DNA from: Syntrophaceae bacterium UBA6255
GTDB taxonomy: Bacteria; Desulfobacterota; Syntrophia; Syntrophales; Smithellaceae
Direction of reading: 5' to 3'
Assembly: GCA_002441205.1 (NCBI GenBank)
Contig: DJVN01000091.1
Location: forward strand, 1 to 25,101
Length of the DNA: 25,101 nt
The notes below the pieces were generated by a model. That model saw only the letters and a program-made list of their open reading frames with translations, had not been told where the DNA came from and did not search any database. This document shows positions 22,059-25,101 of this stretch, one piece after another. Each line of letters begins with the position of its first letter. Position 1 is the first letter of the stretch. A program made the position numbers and the translations under genes.

Positions 22059-22544
22059 TTACGGTAAATAGAGGCAATTTCCCGGACCTCTGGAGTCCCT
22101 GTCTCTTTTACCACCACGCGGACCGAAGCCGGCTTTCTTACCCCAGCCGCAGGCCGCCAGCTTTTCTTTCTGCTCTTTTGTCAATAACGTGTTGACTTCA
22201 AAACGATACGCGGTTCTTTTGTCTTCCAGTTGATCACGCAAAGCCCGTACCTCTTTTTGCTTGGCGATGACCTTGTTCCTGTCGGGATCGGTTTTCAACC
22301 ACAACTGGCGCAATTCAACGGACGTGCTGCGAATCTTTTCCCGCAGAGGATCTGTTGCCTTGAAATGTTCTGTCTGCAGGGTTTCAAGTTTTGCCTTCTG
22401 ATCGCCGGTCAGGTTCAATTGTTCCATGGCGATGCCGCGGCAGTGTCCGCCTTTTTTACCCGGACCTGGTCCCCAGGCAAAAGCCTGAGATGTTAGAAGC
22501 AGGCCCATAACTACGACCATCAATGTTAAAGTTATTTTTTTCAT
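22059..22544 (-). CDS. Spy/CpxP/ZraP-like periplasmic protein
   Basis: A 161-aa protein with a signal peptide (MKKITLTLMVVVMGLLLTSQAFA) and a mostly helical mature domain with the two LTxxQ-type repeats of the family: LNLTGDQKAKL and LLTKEQKEKL. Such proteins are periplasmic chaperones or metal-responsive modulators of a sensor kinase. Glycine-, histidine-, cysteine- and arginine-rich ends (KKGGHCRG; the C-terminal GPRGGKRDRDSRGPGNC) could bind metal. The start at 22544 is chosen because AGGAG is seven bases ahead and a signal peptide begins at once; the longer reading from 22610 would run through the sigma54 promoter. It is divergent from a histidine kinase/NtrC-type pair, the arrangement of zraP with zraSR. 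Confidence 0.85.
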   Translation of the reverse strand: MKKITLTLMVVVMGLLLTSQAFAWGPGPGKKGGHCRGIAMEQLNLTGDQKAKLETLQTEHFKATDPLREKIRSTSVELRQLWLKTDPDRNKVIAKQKEVRALRDQLEDKRTAYRFEVNTLLTKEQKEKLAACGWGKKAGFGPRGGKRDRDSRGPGNCLYLP

Positions 22545-22593
22545 AATCATTCTCCTTTTGTACATAATTTGCTGATCAGTTACCCAAATATAG

Positions 22594-22609
22594 AGCAAAG
22601 CCTGTGCCA
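22594..22609 (-). promoter_or_regulatory. Sigma54 (-24/-12) promoter of the Spy-like gene
   Basis: On the minus strand TGGCAC, A, GGCT, TTGCT: an exact match to the consensus TGGCACRNNNNTTGCW with GG at -24 and GC at -12. Transcription should begin near 22584, giving a 40-base leader to the ATG at 22544. Sigma54 promoters need an enhancer-binding AAA+ activator, and one is encoded at 24453. Confidence 0.88.
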
Positions 22610-22665
22610 TTTAATATAAGGCTTTGTAATGATTGAATAAGATGAATAAAGAGGTGATTTTTTTA

Positions 22666-22694
22666 TTGCCTTTTGTGAATAATGGGTGGATAAT
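22666..22694 (+). promoter_or_regulatory. Candidate sigma70 promoter of the histidine kinase gene
   Basis: TTGCCT (22666-22671), 17 bases, GATAAT (22689-22694). Its -10 box overlaps the first of the two repeated sites at 22687, so a regulator bound there would affect it. Confidence 0.5.
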
Positions 22695-22736
22695 AGGTAT
22701 CCAATTCGGGTATCCGGATGGGTAATAGGTATCCAA
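22687..22736. promoter_or_regulatory. Paired enhancer-type sites (UAS) for the NtrC-like regulator
   Basis: Two 18-bp sites, TGGATAATAGGTATCCAA (22687-22704) and TGGGTAATAGGTATCCAA (22719-22736), match in 17 of 18 bases and are 32 bp apart, about three helical turns. The first is a near palindrome (TGGATA-N5-TATCCA). A third GGTATCC lies between them (22709-22715), next to the palindrome ATCCGGAT. They sit about 100-150 bp upstream of the expected sigma54 start, the usual distance for an NtrC-family enhancer. Confidence 0.65.
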
Positions 22737-22759
22737 ATAATTATAAAATAGGAAAAAGG

Positions 22760-24469
22760 ATGCAGGGAAAAAAGAAAAAAGTCCGTTGGTATTTTTCAAT
22801 TTGGGTGGCGGCCATTGCGATTGCCGTTTTGATCGCAATTTTGGGCATGATGATTTTCATGCAGTATCAGCAGAGCCAGACGCAGGCCCAGATGCTTTTT
22901 ATCGAAAAAGGCGCAACGCTGATCCGTTCTTTTGAGGCCGGGTTGCACAACCGCGCGGATGACAAAAAGGATGTTTTTTATCTCCAGAAGTTGCTGATGG
23001 AAACCGCCGATCAACCGGACATCGATTACATTGTCGTGACCGACCACGAGGGCAACATTCTGGCGGACAGCGATCCCGCAATGCTGGATCAACAATATGG
23101 AAAGGATCTGGATACAAAAAAAATTGCTCTCAGCGGTGAGATTCTCTGGCGGCAGGCAGTCAATCCCGGAGGGGCTGGAACGTTTGAGGTTTATCGCGGA
23201 TTGTTCCCGTGGCGTCAAACAACCGCGGCAGATCGTCAGAGTCGACGGATCATTTTTGTCGGGTTTAACATGGATAAAATCGAAAAGGCATCGCATGAAG
23301 ATGTTTACCGGACAATTGTCAGGGCGGTCATTCTGATGATGATCGGCGCTTTGGCCATTGTATCTCTGTTCCTCCTGCAGACGTACCGGCTGACGCGCGC
23401 GTCGCTTTCGCGGGTCAAAGTTTTTTCTGAAGCGCTGGTGAGGAATATGCCCATTGGCCTTTTGGCGGTTGACCAGGAAAACCGGATAATATCCAGCAAT
23501 GAACACGCCCGTGATTTGTTTAACGGCGATGCTTCGGAGATTCAGGGACAGGATGTCGCCCGGATTCTGCCGGTGGCTCTTGTCCGGTTGCTGAAGAAGG
23601 TGAATACAACGTCAGGCCTGATTGACGAGGATGTGTTTCTGCAATCCGGAAAAAACGGGGAACAGATCTGGGAAGTTGTGGCGGCCGCTTTTGCCGACGA
23701 AGATGTTCCCGAAGGGAAAATTCTGCTGGCGCGCAATGTGACGGCGGTCAGGGGGTTGGAAAAGGAAGTGGCGCGAAGCCGTCATCTGAACGCCATCGGA
23801 TCGCTGGCGGCGGGCGTGGCGCATGAAATCAGAAATCCGTTGAGTTCCATCAAGGGTTTTGCCGTTTATTTCAAACAACGGTTGTCGGGAAATCCCGACG
23901 ATGAAGAAACGGCGGATATTATGATCGCGGAAACCGAACGGCTAAACCGCGTCATCAGCCAGCTCATCGAGTTTGCCCGTCCGCTTACGCTGAAAAAAGA
24001 AAAAACCGCTCTGGCTGATCTTGTGCGGCAAACAGTGAAACTGATTGAAACCGAAGCGCGGAAAAATAATGTGCAAGTGGATGTGCGGGAAACGGAGAAT
24101 CTGCCGGAGGTGGAAATTGATCCGGATAAAATCAAACAGGTGCTTTTGAATATTTTCCTGAATGCGCTCGCGGCCATGTCCGGGGGCGGCCGTTTATCTA
24201 TTGAGCTTGCACAAACGCAGGACGCTCTGGAAGCGGTGATTACGGATACCGGCACGGGCATTGACGCAAAGGATATGCCGCGGATTTACGATCCTTATTT
24301 TACGTCCAAACCGGCCGGGACGGGGCTGGGATTGGCCGTTGTGCAAAAAATCATGGAAGCGCACGGCGCATTTCTGAAAATCGAAAGCAAGGCGGGAACC
24401 GGCACGACGGTGATTCTACGATTTGCCATGTCTGCAAATGAGAGGATAAAGAATGAAAAACAAACTTGA
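22760..24469 (+). CDS. Membrane sensor histidine kinase, ZraS/NtrB type
   Basis: A 569-aa kinase. Helix TM1 at about 11-34, a periplasmic sensor of about 150 residues, TM2 at about 186-207, a PAS domain at about 222-330, the HisKA domain with phospho-accepting His355 in HEIRNPLSSIKG, then the HATPase: NIFLNAL (N box, about 464-470), DTGTGI (496-501) and GTGLGL (520-525). The H-box wording and the two-TM periplasmic layout match ZraS. It should phosphorylate the regulator whose start overlaps its end by 17 bases. The ATG at 22760 is preferred (AGGA six bases ahead); the longer frame from 22718 would translate through the repeated regulatory sites. Confidence 0.93.
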   Translation: MQGKKKKVRWYFSIWVAAIAIAVLIAILGMMIFMQYQQSQTQAQMLFIEKGATLIRSFEAGLHNRADDKKDVFYLQKLLMETADQPDIDYIVVTDHEGNILADSDPAMLDQQYGKDLDTKKIALSGEILWRQAVNPGGAGTFEVYRGLFPWRQTTAADRQSRRIIFVGFNMDKIEKASHEDVYRTIVRAVILMMIGALAIVSLFLLQTYRLTRASLSRVKVFSEALVRNMPIGLLAVDQENRIISSNEHARDLFNGDASEIQGQDVARILPVALVRLLKKVNTTSGLIDEDVFLQSGKNGEQIWEVVAAAFADEDVPEGKILLARNVTAVRGLEKEVARSRHLNAIGSLAAGVAHEIRNPLSSIKGFAVYFKQRLSGNPDDEETADIMIAETERLNRVISQLIEFARPLTLKKEKTALADLVRQTVKLIETEARKNNVQVDVRETENLPEVEIDPDKIKQVLLNIFLNALAAMSGGGRLSIELAQTQDALEAVITDTGTGIDAKDMPRIYDPYFTSKPAGTGLGLAVVQKIMEAHGAFLKIESKAGTGTTVILRFAMSANERIKNEKQT

Positions 24470-25101
24470 TATTTTAATTACCGATGATGATCTTGCCCAT
24501 CGCGTGATGCTGAAAAAACTTCTGAACGGCTGGGGATACAATGTGGCTGAAGCAGATGACGGTTCGGTCGCGGTGGAAGAAGTCCGCAAGCGGTCTTTTG
24601 ATTTGATTTTGATGGACATCCGGATGATGAACGTCTCAGGCATTGAAGCGCTCGAACAGATCAAACAGATTAACCCGTCCATTCCGGTGATTATCATGAC
24701 GGCATACGCGTCGGTGGAAACGGCCGTCCAAGCCTTAAAGAAAGGTGCTTACGATTATCTGACGAAGCCGCTGGATTTTGACGAGCTGCAAATGGCTATT
24801 GTCCGGGCGACAGAGCACAGCCGGTTGAAAAAGGAAAATGAATATCTAAAGGAGAAACTGGGAGAAAAATTCGACCGGCGCAACATCATTGGTCAGAGCG
24901 CTTTGATGATCAAACTGCTGGAAGTTGTCGAGCAGGTAGCCGCTACGCAGGCGACCGTACTGATTACCGGCGAATCCGGGACGGGCAAGGAAATCATTGC
25001 CAACGCGATTCATTTCAACAGCAATCGCAAAAACGCGCCGTCTGTTAAGATCAACTGCGCCGCGCTCACCGAGACGCTTCTGGAATCGGAGCTGTTCGGC
25101 C
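24453..25101 (+). CDS. NtrC-family sigma54-dependent response regulator (partial)
   Basis: The first 216 residues are present; the gene runs past the window end. A receiver domain (about 1-120) has the acidic pocket DDD (11-13), phospho-acceptor Asp55 in LMDIRM, Thr84 in MTAY and Lys105 in LTKP. A coiled linker (about 120-140) leads into the AAA+ domain with Walker A GESGTGKE at 173-180 and, at the very end, ESELFG, which directly precedes the GAFTGA loop that contacts sigma54. The C-terminal helix-turn-helix lies outside. GAGG is about eight bases before the ATG, inside the kinase gene. It should activate the sigma54 promoter at 22594-22609 by binding the sites at 22687-22736. Confidence 0.93.
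   Translation, partial: MKNKLDILITDDDLAHRVMLKKLLNGWGYNVAEADDGSVAVEEVRKRSFDLILMDIRMMNVSGIEALEQIKQINPSIPVIIMTAYASVETAVQALKKGAYDYLTKPLDFDELQMAIVRATEHSRLKKENEYLKEKLGEKFDRRNIIGQSALMIKLLEVVEQVAATQATVLITGESGTGKEIIANAIHFNSNRKNAPSVKINCAALTETLLESELFG

Noticed and set aside
22796..23506. 236-codon minus-strand ORF
   Set aside because: Antisense to the histidine kinase, no domain, no ribosome binding site.

Overview
The window looks like a bacterial chromosome segment from an anaerobic or delta-proteobacterial-type lineage (Desulfobacterota, perhaps Syntrophales). That is an inference from gene content only: several stand-alone STAS/SpoIIAA-like proteins, c-di-GMP enzymes, an NtrC-type two-component system with a sigma54 promoter, and a TrkA/TrkH potassium system. 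No rRNA, tRNA, CRISPR array or intact insertion sequence was seen.

Positions 1-9700 form a rather A+T-rich, loosely packed signalling region. It holds a SAM methyltransferase (minus), a STAS-like protein, a 34-aa membrane peptide, an unknown 97-aa protein, a diguanylate cyclase with a cNMP-type sensor domain, a second-type STAS-like protein, a PilZ c-di-GMP receptor, a 41-aa membrane peptide next to a ribbon-helix-helix-like protein, a short-chain dehydrogenase, a half-length STAS-like gene, a PAS-PAS-HD-GYP phosphodiesterase, a cysteine-containing unknown protein flanked by an inverted repeat, and another STAS-like protein. Synthesis (GGDEF), degradation (HD-GYP) and reception (PilZ) of c-di-GMP are thus all present within about 5 kb.

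Positions 9710-12420 contain two decayed genes around a GT-C-like membrane protein: the tail of a sodium/solute symporter (in-frame stop) and a B12-binding radical SAM protein (in-frame stop right after its cysteine motif). Next come trkA-trkH (minus, TGATG-coupled) and a 757-bp stretch without a convincing gene. Two tandem STAS-like genes and a radical SAM protein follow, both units on the minus strand.

Positions 18400-20320 hold a plus-strand pair, a YbdL-like aminotransferase overlapping a YafV-like omega-amidase. This pair is expected to transaminate methionine/glutamine-type substrates and hydrolyse the resulting omega-amide. An FkbM-type methyltransferase follows and ends at a perfect bidirectional terminator.

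The last 4 kb form an envelope-stress module: a W/Y/R-rich secreted protein and a Spy/ZraP-like periplasmic protein (minus), divergent from a membrane histidine kinase and an NtrC-family response regulator cut by the window end. The Spy-like gene has an exact sigma54 promoter. Two nearly identical near-palindromic sites sit about 100-150 bp upstream of it, where an enhancer-binding regulator would bind, and one of them overlaps a possible sigma70 promoter of the kinase. This is the best-supported regulatory circuit in the window.
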